Source: Verrucomicrobiota bacterium (GTDB lineage: Bacteria > Verrucomicrobiota > Verrucomicrobiia > Limisphaerales > Pedosphaeraceae). Taken from it: a stretch of DNA of 64,000 bases. The stretch is from assembly GCA_021325145.1 (NCBI GenBank), contig JAJPHR010000016.1, positions 1 to 64,000 of the forward strand, read 5' to 3'. A model generated the notes under the pieces. It searched no databases. It had not been told where the DNA came from and was given only the letters and a program-made list of their open reading frames with translations. A program made the translations under genes and the position numbers. The stretch's first letter is position 1; every line of letters starts with the position of its first letter. This document shows, piece by piece, positions 42,981-52,332 of the stretch.

Positions 42981-45900
42981 TCACTGTAGTTGCAAGCGGT
43001 AGTAAGCGGAAACGGGAGGCGAACCCAGGTCGTTGAAATGATCGGTCCACAGGAACTGTCCGCTGGGGGGCGCATTCGTTGTGCCCAGTATTACCCATGG
43101 TCCGAAAATATTGGTGGCGCGCTGCACGGCGTAGCCGACGTTTGGAGTCGCGGTAAACGACAACGTCACCGCCGTCCCTGTCACCGAAGTGATCTGCGCC
43201 GTGGCTTTGTTGGAGCGGGCCATGGACTTGCACTTTCCGGCGGCGCCGGCGGCATAGATCGCGGCGATTTCATTGCTGGACAACGCGCGATTATAGAGCG
43301 TGACCTCATCCAGCGCGCCCTGGAATTTATGATCCCAGGAAGGCTGGCCCGACGTTCCGAAATACAACGGCAGCGCGCTGTAGTCCTGGGGGAAACCGAT
43401 GGCCGCCTGGTCCTCCAGTTGCCCGTTGATATAAAGTTGCACGAAGTTGGTCCCGCGCACGCCGGCCACGTGATACCATACGCCGGTCGAGATGAGCGTG
43501 ACCGAGTCCACCTCGACGGAATCGCCCGAGGAAATCAGGAAGGAAAACACATCGCCGTTGCCGTAGCGGTTCTTGAGCAAATTATAACCTTCAAAGGCGC
43601 CGTTTTGGCTGTTCTGCTTGAAGACAATATACTGCTGGCCAGCGGGCGAACCGCCCGAGCCGGCGGAATCCAACGAATCGAAGCGCACCCAGGCCTCGAT
43701 CGTGAGATTCGTCGGCCGCAACGCCGGCGCGTCAGGGATCTGCACGTAGCTGTTCGTGCCATCAAACCCAAAAGCCGTTCCGACCAGGCCAATCGTGTTC
43801 GCGGTTGCACCGCCCTGGAGGGTTCCGTTGTTGGTTCCGGTGATGTCATTGGCATTGCCTTCGCCCGGCCACCAGCCCACGAGGCCCGCCGGGGGCGGTG
43901 TGCAGTTTGTCGGCGCGCTGACCAGCAGCGTGGCCACGGAACTGGTCACCGAACCAGCGCTGTTCGTTACGAGCGCCGCATAACCGCCCGCATTGCCGGG
44001 TTGCGCGTTGGTGAGGGAAAGCGTTGCGGTGGTCACGCCGCTGAACTGGCCGCCGTTCGTCAGGTTGCCGCCGTTGAACCGCCATTGAAACCCGAACGGC
44101 GTGGTGCCGGAAGCGGCGACAGTGAAGCTCACATTTGAACCGGTCAACACAGCCTGGCTTGCCGGCTGCGTGGTAATCACGGGCGGAGCGCTCACCGTCA
44201 GGGTGGCCACGGAACTGGTCACGGAACCCGCGGCGTTGGTCACGACGACGGAATAACCACCCGCATTGCCGAGTTGCGCGTTGGCGAGGGAAAGCGTCGC
44301 GGTGGTCACACCGCTGAACTGGCCGCCGTTCGCGAGGTTGGTGCCGTTGAACCGCCATTGAAACCCGAACGGCGTGGTGCCGGAAGCGGTGACGGTGAAG
44401 CTCACGTTCGAGCCGGCCAAAACGGTTTGATTCGTCGGCTGGCCGGTGATTGCAGGCGGAACGATCAGCGTCAGCGTGGCGACCGAGCTGGTCACCGAAG
44501 CGGCGCTGTTGGTCACCACCAACGCGTAGCCGCCCGCGTTGGCTGGTTGAGCGCCGGTGATGGAAAGCGTGGTCGTCGTGACCCCGCTGAACTGGCCGCC
44601 GTTCGTCAGGTTGGCGCCGTTGAACTGCCACTGAAAACCAAGGGGCGGCGTGCCCGAAGCGGCCGCGGTAAAACTCACGTTCGAGTTGGTTAACACGGCT
44701 TGATTTGTCGGCTGAACCGTGATCACAGGCGGGAAGTTGAACAGGCCGAAAACGCCCACGCCATTCGTGGTTCCCACATAGAACCGTCCATTGGCGATGG
44801 TGGGCGTGATTAACTTGGTGATTGCGCCAAAGTTGTCGCGACCGGCGACCTGGGCGCTGTTGTAGAGTTCCACCGCGAGATTGGTGGCGGCGTATGCGTG
44901 CAATACCGCGGTGACGCCGAATTGCACCGCCCAGACGATGCCGTTGGAGTTGCCGTTGGCTGAAATGTCGGGCGTCGCTCCGGGGCGGGTGAACGTGACC
45001 GCGGTTTGCGAGCTAAAGTTGGTGAGCCGGGCGGATTGGAACGGGAAAGCTTTCAGCGTGCTGTTGACTGCGCCATAATAAAGCGTGCCATTCCAGTAAG
45101 CGGGCGCTGCGAACACGCCGCCTGGCAAGGCGTTGCCCAGTTGCTGGTAAACCGCGTTGGTGATGGGGCTGAACTTGCCCATGTTCGAACGGTCCACGAG
45201 AAAAAGGCTCGCGTCCTTGCCGGTGCCAACGGCGAGTTGACGCGTCAAGCCGTTGGTGTCCGTCATGTCGGGCAGCAGGAGCGCGCCACCCGAACCGAAA
45301 TCCAGGTCCCCGGCATTCTCAGTCACCGTGTTGGAAGGCGCGAAGTAATCCACGGGCGTCAGCACATTGTTGACCGTGGAAAGCTTGATGAACGAGTTGC
45401 CGAAATCGTTGTTGGTCGGGAATCCGTTTGCCGTAAGGGTCGTGTCGAAGGTGCCGTTGCCGTCGAGAAAATAAATGTTGCCGCTGGCGTCCGCCGCGGG
45501 GCCCGCGCCGCTCATCCAGATGGCCCCTTCGTTGCCGTTCGGGGTGACATTCCACACGCTGGTTTGCGTGAGACTCTGCTCATCGTAGCCCATGACCCAG
45601 CCGGTGTAGGGGCGGTTGTCGCAATGCGAGGACCACGCCAGGTAAACCACGCCATTTAGCAGCAGCAAACCGCTGCGCACCTTGTATTGCGCCGGATCGA
45701 AGACCACGTTGGTGCCACTGACACCATCGCCCGTGCCCGGATACACCGCCGCGATCGTTGCCGGCGGAACCCGGTCGGCCCCGGTGGCCAGGTCCAGCGC
45801 GTGCAACCGGTGGATATAATTTCCGGTCCCGTGCTTGGACATGGCTTCGACGAAAATTGTGCCATTGGCCCCCAGTTGGCGGTCGATCACCGGCGTGGCG

Positions 45901-46331
45901 GTAATCCCAATCTCGGGTGAAACCTGGGAGCAACTCCGGTTGTCCGACGGCGTCTCGTTGGTGGCTAGCATCGAGACCTGCCAAAGCACGTTTGTGCTTT
46001 CGGCGTCGAAGGCATAGACGCTGTCGTGCTCCGTGACCACGAACAACACGTTTCGCACCCCCTTGTTCGGGATCGAAACCCCTGCGGCATAAAGCGGTTG
46101 GGCATAGACACTGCCGTCCACCGGCAGCACCCATAACTTGCCGAAGAAGTTGGAGTTGACGTTGGCGGGGGTCAGGTAAACCTCGTTCGTATATTGGCCC
46201 GTGCGCGCGTTATCGTTATGATAAGTGAGCACGTCCGCCGGCTGCGCCCGCACCGGCGGGTTCAAGCTGGACAAAAAAATCCACAGCAACAGCGCGGCAA
46301 TGAACACGCTGCCGTTCCGAGTCAATTTCAT
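42981..46331 (-). CDS. Large secreted protein: beta-propeller, three Ig-like repeats, LamG domain
   Basis: A 1116-residue exported protein. A signal peptide (MKLTRNGSVFIAALLLWIFL...RAQ) is followed by a PQQ/beta-propeller-like region to about 530 (VLFVVTEHDSVYAFDAES, GTIFVEAMSKHG, ALLLPDMTDTNGL). Next are three Ig-like repeats of about 88 residues (about 534-809; DNA about 43910-44730), two of which are nearly identical. A LamG/concanavalin-like domain (LVGWWPGEGNAND..., about 812-1033) is followed by a C-terminal segment ending SAYYRLQLQ, a common terminal style in this phylum. It likely binds polysaccharide or acts at the cell surface. The ATG at 46331 gives the signal peptide. No export or substrate gene is adjacent. 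Confidence 0.88.
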   Translation of the reverse strand: MKLTRNGSVFIAALLLWIFLSSLNPPVRAQPADVLTYHNDNARTGQYTNEVYLTPANVNSNFFGKLWVLPVDGSVYAQPLYAAGVSIPNKGVRNVLFVVTEHDSVYAFDAESTNVLWQVSMLATNETPSDNRSCSQVSPEIGITATPVIDRQLGANGTIFVEAMSKHGTGNYIHRLHALDLATGADRVPPATIAAVYPGTGDGVSGTNVVFDPAQYKVRSGLLLLNGVVYLAWSSHCDNRPYTGWVMGYDEQSLTQTSVWNVTPNGNEGAIWMSGAGPAADASGNIYFLDGNGTFDTTLTANGFPTNNDFGNSFIKLSTVNNVLTPVDYFAPSNTVTENAGDLDFGSGGALLLPDMTDTNGLTRQLAVGTGKDASLFLVDRSNMGKFSPITNAVYQQLGNALPGGVFAAPAYWNGTLYYGAVNSTLKAFPFQSARLTNFSSQTAVTFTRPGATPDISANGNSNGIVWAVQFGVTAVLHAYAATNLAVELYNSAQVAGRDNFGAITKLITPTIANGRFYVGTTNGVGVFGLFNFPPVITVQPTNQAVLTNSNVSFTAAASGTPPLGFQWQFNGANLTNGGQFSGVTTTTLSITGAQPANAGGYALVVTNSAASVTSSVATLTLIVPPAITGQPTNQTVLAGSNVSFTVTASGTTPFGFQWRFNGTNLANGGQFSGVTTATLSLANAQLGNAGGYSVVVTNAAGSVTSSVATLTVSAPPVITTQPASQAVLTGSNVSFTVAASGTTPFGFQWRFNGGNLTNGGQFSGVTTATLSLTNAQPGNAGGYAALVTNSAGSVTSSVATLLVSAPTNCTPPPAGLVGWWPGEGNANDITGTNNGTLQGGATANTIGLVGTAFGFDGTNSYVQIPDAPALRPTNLTIEAWVRFDSLDSAGSGGSPAGQQYIVFKQNSQNGAFEGYNLLKNRYGNGDVFSFLISSGDSVEVDSVTLISTGVWYHVAGVRGTNFVQLYINGQLEDQAAIGFPQDYSALPLYFGTSGQPSWDHKFQGALDEVTLYNRALSSNEIAAIYAAGAAGKCKSMARSNKATAQITSVTGTAVTLSFTATPNVGYAVQRATNIFGPWVILGTTNAPPSGQFLWTDHFNDLGSPPVSAYYRLQLQ

Positions 46332-47433
46332 GGTTGCCGCTATCTGATGGTGCGGTATTTCCACACTTAAGGCGCTCCATTTTAGCAGGCGCCGTGCCGT
46401 GGGGCAACCTGAGAGGGCTGACTTTCGATTCGGCTTGGATCCGTCACCACCAGAATGATGCTAACCAATTGAATCACAATGACATCCGATAGCGCGCGAA
46501 CACCCGGACAGCCAAAGAAAAAGATCAAAAGCTGCGGTTGAACCAGCGAGAAATGACCGGTGCTGCCTCAGCCTGGTGCAGGATGTATCGGTGTAAGCCT
46601 CTACCGCTCCGGAATTCTTATTGGTGCGAAACAACGCCGATCGCGGCTAGCCTGCCCAGCCTTTGGCGAAGTGAGTCATTTTGACACTCCCATCCAACTT
46701 TAGGCTCTGGTCTTCAGCCTTTAGCCTTGGTTCCACCCAACCCTCAGTCCATCAGTCACTTAAGCTCACTTTCCGTTCACGAACCCCTTCTGGCCCGCTA
46801 AAAAAAGAGGTTTAATTTGGTTTAATTTACTTTAATTTTTCGCCTCGGCGGTTTAACTCCCTCGGCTCGCCTTGAAGGATCCTATGTGTGCCAAAATGTC
46901 TCAGTTTGGACCTTGGACTTTGGACGTCTTCAGCATTCGCTTTCAATTGTCAAAGAACCAGCCTCGCCCCAAAAAAAACGGAGCGGGCAAATTTCACGGG
47001 CGCACATCAAGGTGCGCGCTTTGGCCTTTGTCATTGGACATTGGCTTCCTCGCCGTGGCTTTCCAACGTAGGCGAGCTCGCCTCGCCGAAGCTGCCTTTG
47101 AGCGAAGGCGGAGCCTTCAGGCGCTCCCGCGCCGTCTCTCCTTCATCGACACCCCCGATTAGAGCACATCGCTTCCCTGAACGCAAATGAATTTTTCTTT
47201 TCCCGCCGTCACCGGTGTATCTCAACGCTGTTACCCTGTCTTTGGCAGGGATGGTGCGCGGCACGGACTCATCGCCGCTTGTCTCGCCGTAGCTTCCGGG
47301 CGAAGGCGGAAGCGCGGCGTCAGGCGACGGAACGAACGATCTGGATCGCACGGCTTCGGCAGCGCGTTTCGCCCGCTGGAACGCGGGCGGGGACAAGGCC
47401 GACGGAGGAGAGCGGCGGGATGCCGCTTCTGCT
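46332..47433. other. 1.1-kb gene-free region
   Basis: No supportable gene. It holds an AT-rich block at 46801-46840 with three TTTAATT heptamers exactly ten bases apart (46811, 46821 and 46831), followed by GC-rich low-complexity DNA with small palindromes (47070-47083, 47105-47119). It must contain the promoter of the leftward secreted-protein gene. Confidence 0.6.
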
Positions 47434-48525
47434 TCAACTGCGTTCGGCAAGCCAGCGGGTGGCTTCGGGCCAGGATTCTTTCTGGGCTTTGGTGCCGACG
47501 GCGAGGCCGATGTGGCCGGCGGGGACGATGATCGATTTGCGGTCCTTGGAACTGACGAGATCGTTGAACGCCGCGCTCGAAGCGCAGGGGACCAGGTCGT
47601 CGTTCTGGGCCATGATGTTCAGGATCGGGCAGGTGATCTTGCGCAGATCGACGGTGTGCTTGCCCACGGGCATGCGGTTTTGGACTAGCAGATTTTTCTG
47701 ATAAAGCCCTTTGACGAATTGGCGGAAGACTTCGCCGGGGACGGCGATGTTGTCGTTCAACCAGGTTTCCATGGTGAAGTAATCGTCGACGAATTTGTCG
47801 TCGTCCATTTTCTCCAGGAAGTTGATCGGCTTCTCGATGAGGTTTTGGACGGGCTTGAGGAGCAGGAAGCTGGCCTGGAGGAATTGCGCGGGCGCATTGC
47901 CGAACGCATCGATAAACTGGTCCACGTCGAAATATCTTGGGTCGGACCACATGTTGATGAGGCCTTCGCGCGGCGAGAAGTCGATTCCGGCGGCGAGCAG
48001 CATGAGGTTTTTTACGCGCTCCTGATGCAAGGCGGTGAACATGGTGCTCATGGTGCCGCCCATGCAGTATCCCAGGACGTTGGCTTGCGGAGCGCCGGTC
48101 CGTTCGCGCACGAAATCGATCACGTTCGACATGTAGCCGTTGACGTAATCATCGAGGGTCAAATGCCGGTCGGCCGGCGTGGGCGCGCCCCAATCGATGA
48201 GATAGGTGTCGAAGCCGGCATTGACAAAATGGCTGACGACGCTGCGGCCGGGTTTGAGGTCGAGTATGTAAGGACGGTTGACGAGCGCGAAAACAAACAC
48301 GAGCGGAGTTTTGTAGCGCGGCGCGGTTTGACCCGGATAGTGAAGAAGCTTGAGCCGATCCTCCTCATAAACGACTTCCGAGGGAGTGGCGCCCTTTCTT
48401 ACGTTCTGGGCTTTCTGCCAGAGGTAGGGCAGGCGCGACATGCGGCGCAGGTTGGCAAACCCCTCCTCCATCATGGCGCTTTGCCATTTGAACAAGGGGT
48501 CAGCTAAGGTTGTAGTCTCAGTCAT
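47434..48525 (-). CDS. phaC: Polyhydroxyalkanoate synthase, class III-like PhaC
   Basis: Polymerises hydroxyacyl-CoA into PHA granules. The 363-residue protein matches class III PhaC length. It has the lipase-like box GYCMGG with catalytic C154, acid D309/D310 (MAQNDDLVP) and H338 (VPAGHIG). NRPYILDLKPGRSVVSHFVNAGFDTYLIDWG is the PhaC core. The ATG at 48525 is used; a longer frame upstream has no PhaC character. Downstream of a phaE-like gene on the same strand and in the same block as phaA, a phasin-like gene and phaR, so it sits in a full PHA island. Confidence 0.93.
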   Translation of the reverse strand: MTETTTLADPLFKWQSAMMEEGFANLRRMSRLPYLWQKAQNVRKGATPSEVVYEEDRLKLLHYPGQTAPRYKTPLVFVFALVNRPYILDLKPGRSVVSHFVNAGFDTYLIDWGAPTPADRHLTLDDYVNGYMSNVIDFVRERTGAPQANVLGYCMGGTMSTMFTALHQERVKNLMLLAAGIDFSPREGLINMWSDPRYFDVDQFIDAFGNAPAQFLQASFLLLKPVQNLIEKPINFLEKMDDDKFVDDYFTMETWLNDNIAVPGEVFRQFVKGLYQKNLLVQNRMPVGKHTVDLRKITCPILNIMAQNDDLVPCASSAAFNDLVSSKDRKSIIVPAGHIGLAVGTKAQKESWPEATRWLAERS

Positions 48526-48648
48526 AATGCTTGCTGGTCCACCGGGAACAGGCCGCCCACCCGGCCCTCTCCACCTCGCAGGGAGGGAGGGAGGAGCATG
48601 CCGGACTGGCCGGCGCAGCACATCCTTTGGACTTTTTTGTGTTCATTG

Positions 48649-49170
48649 TCAGGCGGCGGTTGCCCGGCGGCGGCTGGCTGAGCGTTTGGGTTTGCTCGCC
48701 TTGCGTTGATGCGCGGCGGGTTTCGCGGCGCCCATGGCTGCGCCGTTCCGGGCCGTACCGTTCAGCGCTTTTTCGACCCGATCCAGGCGTGTGGACACGT
48801 CCTCGACGCGATCCAAAATGCGCGTTTCGAGGTGTCGCAACGCCAGCATCAGGTTGTCGATGTCGGCCTGGGCGGTGCCTTGAAAAGTGTGGTGCGCCTG
48901 GGTGAGGAAGTCGTTGCTCATCTTGCGGAAGCTGATGGCATTGTCCATCATGGCTTTCATCGATTCCATGAATTGCGGCGAGCGCATGAACTCCTCCCAG
49001 GATTTGGCCAGCGCGCCGAAAATGCCGGAGCGCATCTGGCGCATGAATTCGGGCGGCGCGCTTTCAGGTGAAAAGGAAAAACCGGCCTGGGCCATCTTGG
49101 TGAAAGTGTCCATCCAGATCTTCTGGAAGGCGCCGGCCTGTTCGAAGGCATTTTCGGTGGTGTTGCTCAT
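48649..49170 (-). CDS. PhaE-like PHA synthase subunit
   Basis: A 173-residue mostly helical protein. FQKIWMDTFTKMAQAGFSFSPESAPPEFMRQMRSGIFGALAKSWEEFMRSPQFMESMK resembles the PhaE subunit of class III PHA synthases, and DFLTQAHHTFQGTAQADIDNLMLALRHLETRILDRVEDV is its helical tail. The last 40 residues are Lys/Arg/Ala-rich, a DNA- or granule-binding tail like that of phasins. Placed directly upstream of phaC on the same strand. Family assignment is by pattern and position; an ordinary phasin is the alternative. Confidence 0.72.
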   Translation of the reverse strand: MSNTTENAFEQAGAFQKIWMDTFTKMAQAGFSFSPESAPPEFMRQMRSGIFGALAKSWEEFMRSPQFMESMKAMMDNAISFRKMSNDFLTQAHHTFQGTAQADIDNLMLALRHLETRILDRVEDVSTRLDRVEKALNGTARNGAAMGAAKPAAHQRKASKPKRSASRRRATAA

Positions 49171-49327
49171 AGGCTCATGGATGATTTGGTAAATCAAGTA
49201 TCGCTCAATTCCTGGTCCGGTAACACAACAATCAGACACGCTTTGACCAGCGTCAAGACACAGGCCGTCCGGAACGCGCGGGTTCGGCGCGCCGGTCAAA
49301 CAACCCGGCACGCCGCTCCCAACCGCC

Positions 49328-50506
49328 TCAGCAAAGTTCCACAGCCATCGCGACCGCTTCGCCGCCGCCAATGCACAGGGCGTCGATGCCAATCTTCGCG
49401 CCGCGTTGTTTCATGGCGTTAAGCAAGGTGACCAAGGTCCGCGCGCCGCTGGCGCCAATCGGATGGCCGAGCGAAACGGCTCCGCCATGGACATTGAGTT
49501 TGTCATGCGGAATTCCCAGGTCTTTCATCGCTGCCATGGGCACGACGGAAAAAGCCTCGTTGATTTCGAACAGGTCAATGTTCTGTATCTTCAACCCCAG
49601 TTTTTCCAACAACCGGCTGATGGCCCCGACGGGAGCGATAGTGAACCATTCCGGCTCGCGGGAGAAGGTGGCATAACCGAGGATGCGCGCCTCCGGCTGA
49701 ATCCCGAGTTCCTTGACCTTCTGCTCCGACAACACCGCCACGGCGGCGGCGCCGTCGTTGATGCTGGAGGCATTGCCGGCGGTGATGGTCCCTTCCTTGC
49801 CAAAGGCGGGCCGAAGTTTGCGCAGCTTCTCCTCATTGAATTTTTTCGGCGTCTCGTCTTCCTTGACCGCCACAGTTTCCTTCCCGGCGGGCGCTTCCAC
49901 CGGCACGATTTCTTTCGAGAAGACACATTGGGAAGCGGCCGCCAGCGCGCGTTTGAAGCTTTCCACGGCGTAATCGTCCTGCTGCTGCCGCGTGAAACCG
50001 TACTTCTGGGCGCACCGGTCGCCGCACTGGCCCATGTGCAGATTGTTATAGACATCCCACAGCCCGTCGCGAATCAGGGAATCGACAAGTTCGCCGTTCC
50101 CCATGCGGTATCCGGTGCGCGCCTTTTCCAGCAAATACGGAGACCGCGACATGTTTTCCATGCCGCCGGCAATGACAACTGCGGCATCGTCGCATTGAAT
50201 CGCCTGGGAGGCCAGCATGACGGATTTGAGGCCGGAACCGCAGACCTTGTTCACCGTCAAAGCGCCCACGGCGGGACCAAGTCCCGCGCCCATGGCCGCC
50301 TGCCGGGCTGGATTCTGGCCCACCCCGGCGCTCAGCACGTTGCCGAAGATGACCTCATCCACCTGCGCCGGCGGAATGCCCGCGCGTTCAACGGCGGCTT
50401 TTATGGCTGCGCTTCCGAGTGCCGGGACGGGCACATTTTCGAAAGCGCCGCCGAAAGTGCCGATGGCGGTGCGCACGGCCCCCGCAAGATAAACATTCTT
50501 AGACAT
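49328..50506 (-). CDS. phaA: Acetyl-CoA C-acetyltransferase (beta-ketothiolase)
   Basis: Joins two acetyl-CoA into acetoacetyl-CoA, the entry step to PHB synthesis. The 392-residue thiolase has all catalytic residues: nucleophile C89 (NKVCGSGLKSV), H348 in GHPIGASGAR and C378 in CIGGGEA. The N-terminus MSKNVYLAGAVRTAIGTFGG is standard. ATG 50506 is chosen over one 12 codons upstream. It lies between the phaE-like and phasin-like genes on the same strand, which supports phaA rather than a fatty-acid thiolase. Confidence 0.93.
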   Translation of the reverse strand: MSKNVYLAGAVRTAIGTFGGAFENVPVPALGSAAIKAAVERAGIPPAQVDEVIFGNVLSAGVGQNPARQAAMGAGLGPAVGALTVNKVCGSGLKSVMLASQAIQCDDAAVVIAGGMENMSRSPYLLEKARTGYRMGNGELVDSLIRDGLWDVYNNLHMGQCGDRCAQKYGFTRQQQDDYAVESFKRALAAASQCVFSKEIVPVEAPAGKETVAVKEDETPKKFNEEKLRKLRPAFGKEGTITAGNASSINDGAAAVAVLSEQKVKELGIQPEARILGYATFSREPEWFTIAPVGAISRLLEKLGLKIQNIDLFEINEAFSVVPMAAMKDLGIPHDKLNVHGGAVSLGHPIGASGARTLVTLLNAMKQRGAKIGIDALCIGGGEAVAMAVELC

Positions 50507-50557
50507 AAGTTCGCTCTTCGTCTGTTCGATGATATCGAACAAAAAGGTACGCCGGGT

Positions 50558-51118
50558 TTATCTGGCGGCGCTGCTGGCGGCGGAGGCTGCCGAGGACGCG
50601 GCGGCCCGGGTCGAAGCGACGCCTTTGCGCACGAATTCGCTCCACGATTCCATCATCCTGGCCTGCGATTCCGTGATGGCCCGCATATTGGATTGCAGAA
50701 CGGTGAGCGAGGAATTCCACAATTCCTGCACCTGGCCCTGGACATCGGAGGCCGCGGCGCCACGCGTGCCATCCATGGCCCGCTTGAGCAGGTTCAAGCC
50801 TGTCTTGCTGCTCTGATCCAGCAAACGCAGGGAATCCTCAAGGTTCTTTTGCGCGGTGGGGATGGCCTGCGCCATCACCGTGCTGACTTGTTTTTGCCAT
50901 TCCTGCGGCCAGACGCTCTGGTTCAGGAAATTCGCCCACCACCTGGTGGTGTCCTCCTGCAGCCGCACCCCGGTGCGAAGCGCCTGCTCGTAATTCTTGA
51001 CCGCCTGGTCGAACAATTCCGTGCCCTGCTCTGTGGCGACATGGGCGTACGAATGCCCCTGGCCATGGCTTTGTGAATGTCCGTGTGACTTTGATCCGCC
51101 TTTTTCCGACGTTTTCAT
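50558..51118 (-). CDS. Phasin-like protein with His-rich N-terminus
   Basis: A 186-residue helical protein. Residues 8-27 are Gly/His/Ser-rich (GGSKSHGHSQSHGQGHSYAH), unusual for a phasin and possibly metal-binding. The rest (ELFDQAVKNYEQALRTGVRLQEDTTRWWANFLNQ, then QWQ-like helices and SSLTVLQSNMRAITESQARMMESW) resembles phasins that coat PHA granules. The C-terminus is Ala/Ser-rich. It lies between phaA and phaR, the usual position of phasin genes. The 320-base gap before it carries its promoter. Confidence 0.78.
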   Translation of the reverse strand: MKTSEKGGSKSHGHSQSHGQGHSYAHVATEQGTELFDQAVKNYEQALRTGVRLQEDTTRWWANFLNQSVWPQEWQKQVSTVMAQAIPTAQKNLEDSLRLLDQSSKTGLNLLKRAMDGTRGAAASDVQGQVQELWNSSLTVLQSNMRAITESQARMMESWSEFVRKGVASTRAAASSAASAASSAAR

Positions 51119-51439
51119 AATTAGCTCCGTTTTCTCGTTTTTGCTGATGGTCTGGTTGCGGTTTTAAATCAATGCCCGGATATTCGAGTTCCAAAAGCCC
51201 AACCCGTTCAATCCGGGCGAATCAAATGTTGGGACCATACCTTTTGCAATCGCACCACAATGCTCTCGAACGGATCCCGGGCGGAAAACCGCCTGGTTTC
51301 GGTCATTTTATGAGCTTACAGGTCGATCTGCATGGAGCCCTCAATATCAAATCCTGCCCCAATTTAGACGACGCACGCATCAGCGTCAAGAAAAAATTGT
51401 GCAGTTGCACAAAATTTTCAGAACCCACTTTTTCGTCCG
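51119..51439. other. Phasin promoter and phaR terminator region
   Basis: A 321-base spacer between phaR and the phasin-like gene, both leftward. It contains a hairpin with a T-run (51391-51412) after phaR. No gene; frames here are chance. Confidence 0.55.
51391..51412 (-). terminator. Rho-independent terminator after phaR
   Basis: Read leftward: TTGTGC-AACT-GCACAA stem-loop followed by TTTTTT, about 30 bases past the phaR stop. The dyad TTGTGCA..TGCACAA might also serve as a PhaR site, but the T-run favours a terminator. Confidence 0.7.
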
Positions 51440-52048
51440 CTATTTCTTCGCGCGCTGCTTCCGGCGCGGGGCCCGGGGTTTCGTTTTGGCGAGTTTGGCT
51501 TCCAGGCCCGCAAGCTGGTGCTCCAGAGAATTGACCTTTTCCTGCAGATCCGGCGATTTGCCCGCGGGCGGCGTCACACCCGGATCTGTTCCCGTGCCTC
51601 CTCCTCCGAGCAGTGGCATGGCGAAAGGATTCAGCATCGCGCGGTTCCAATGGGCAAGTGATGAGTATAACGCCCCCAGACCGTCTCCGCCGCCCAATTG
51701 CTTCTCGAATTGCTCCCGGTACTGCATAAACATAGACATGGCTTGCTCAAAGTAACGCTCCATGAAGTCGTGAACCAGCCGGTCGTTGACCCGAATCAAG
51801 CGCGTGAGGAGGGAAACCGGGAAGACTTCGATCTTTTCCGCGTCGAGTTCCAGAATGATTTGCGCGAGCACCTTGGCGGTAATGTCCGTGGAGGTCTTCG
51901 AATCCGTCACCCGGATGTTATAGCCGTCCTGCACCATCGAACGAATGTCTTCGAGCGTCAGGTGCCGGCTGTGGGTGACATCATAGTATCGGCGGTTGGG
52001 GTATTTCCGAATTTCGAGCCGCTTTGAGTTGTCGTGCGTTTCGGCCAT
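51440..52048 (-). CDS. phaR: PHA synthesis regulator PhaR
   Basis: A 202-residue transcriptional repressor that senses free PHA and controls phasin genes. The N-terminal domain has RLEIRKYPNRRYYDVTHSRHLTLEDIRSMVQDGYNIRVTDSKTSTDIT, the PHB/PHA accumulation regulator DNA-binding signature. The middle (VSLLTRLIRVNDRLVHDFMERYFEQAMSMFMQYREQFEKQL) is the associated helical domain. A Pro/Gly linker precedes a coiled coil and Lys/Arg tail. The ATG at 52048 is chosen over one 20 codons upstream. Divergent from the phaB-like gene; the shared 284-base spacer likely has its operator. Confidence 0.92.
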   Translation of the reverse strand: MAETHDNSKRLEIRKYPNRRYYDVTHSRHLTLEDIRSMVQDGYNIRVTDSKTSTDITAKVLAQIILELDAEKIEVFPVSLLTRLIRVNDRLVHDFMERYFEQAMSMFMQYREQFEKQLGGGDGLGALYSSLAHWNRAMLNPFAMPLLGGGGTGTDPGVTPPAGKSPDLQEKVNSLEHQLAGLEAKLAKTKPRAPRRKQRAKK

Positions 52049-52332
52049 AATGGGACGGGCGTTTCTTTGCGATTGCATTAATACTACCATTCTTCCGGTC
52101 CAAGTCAACGGGTAAAAACCCGGCGGCTTCGCATGGCTGCTAATCTAAGTTACTCATAGCCAGTTTATTACATACCAAACCCACCCCGTTGTCGCAGTGC
52201 GCTTCCGAGTGAGGAGGCTTAGTGCAAACGCAAAAAATAGCATTGACGCAGCGCGGCTCGGGTTTTAAGGTACTTCAGACAACAACAACCGATTGGCTCC
52301 CTTGGCCAATCACCCAAACGAAAGTACCTGAC

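Noticed and set aside
49406-51076. 556-codon rightward frame over phaA and the phasin-like gene
   Set aside because: Crosses two real genes on the other strand; composition is that of a shadow.
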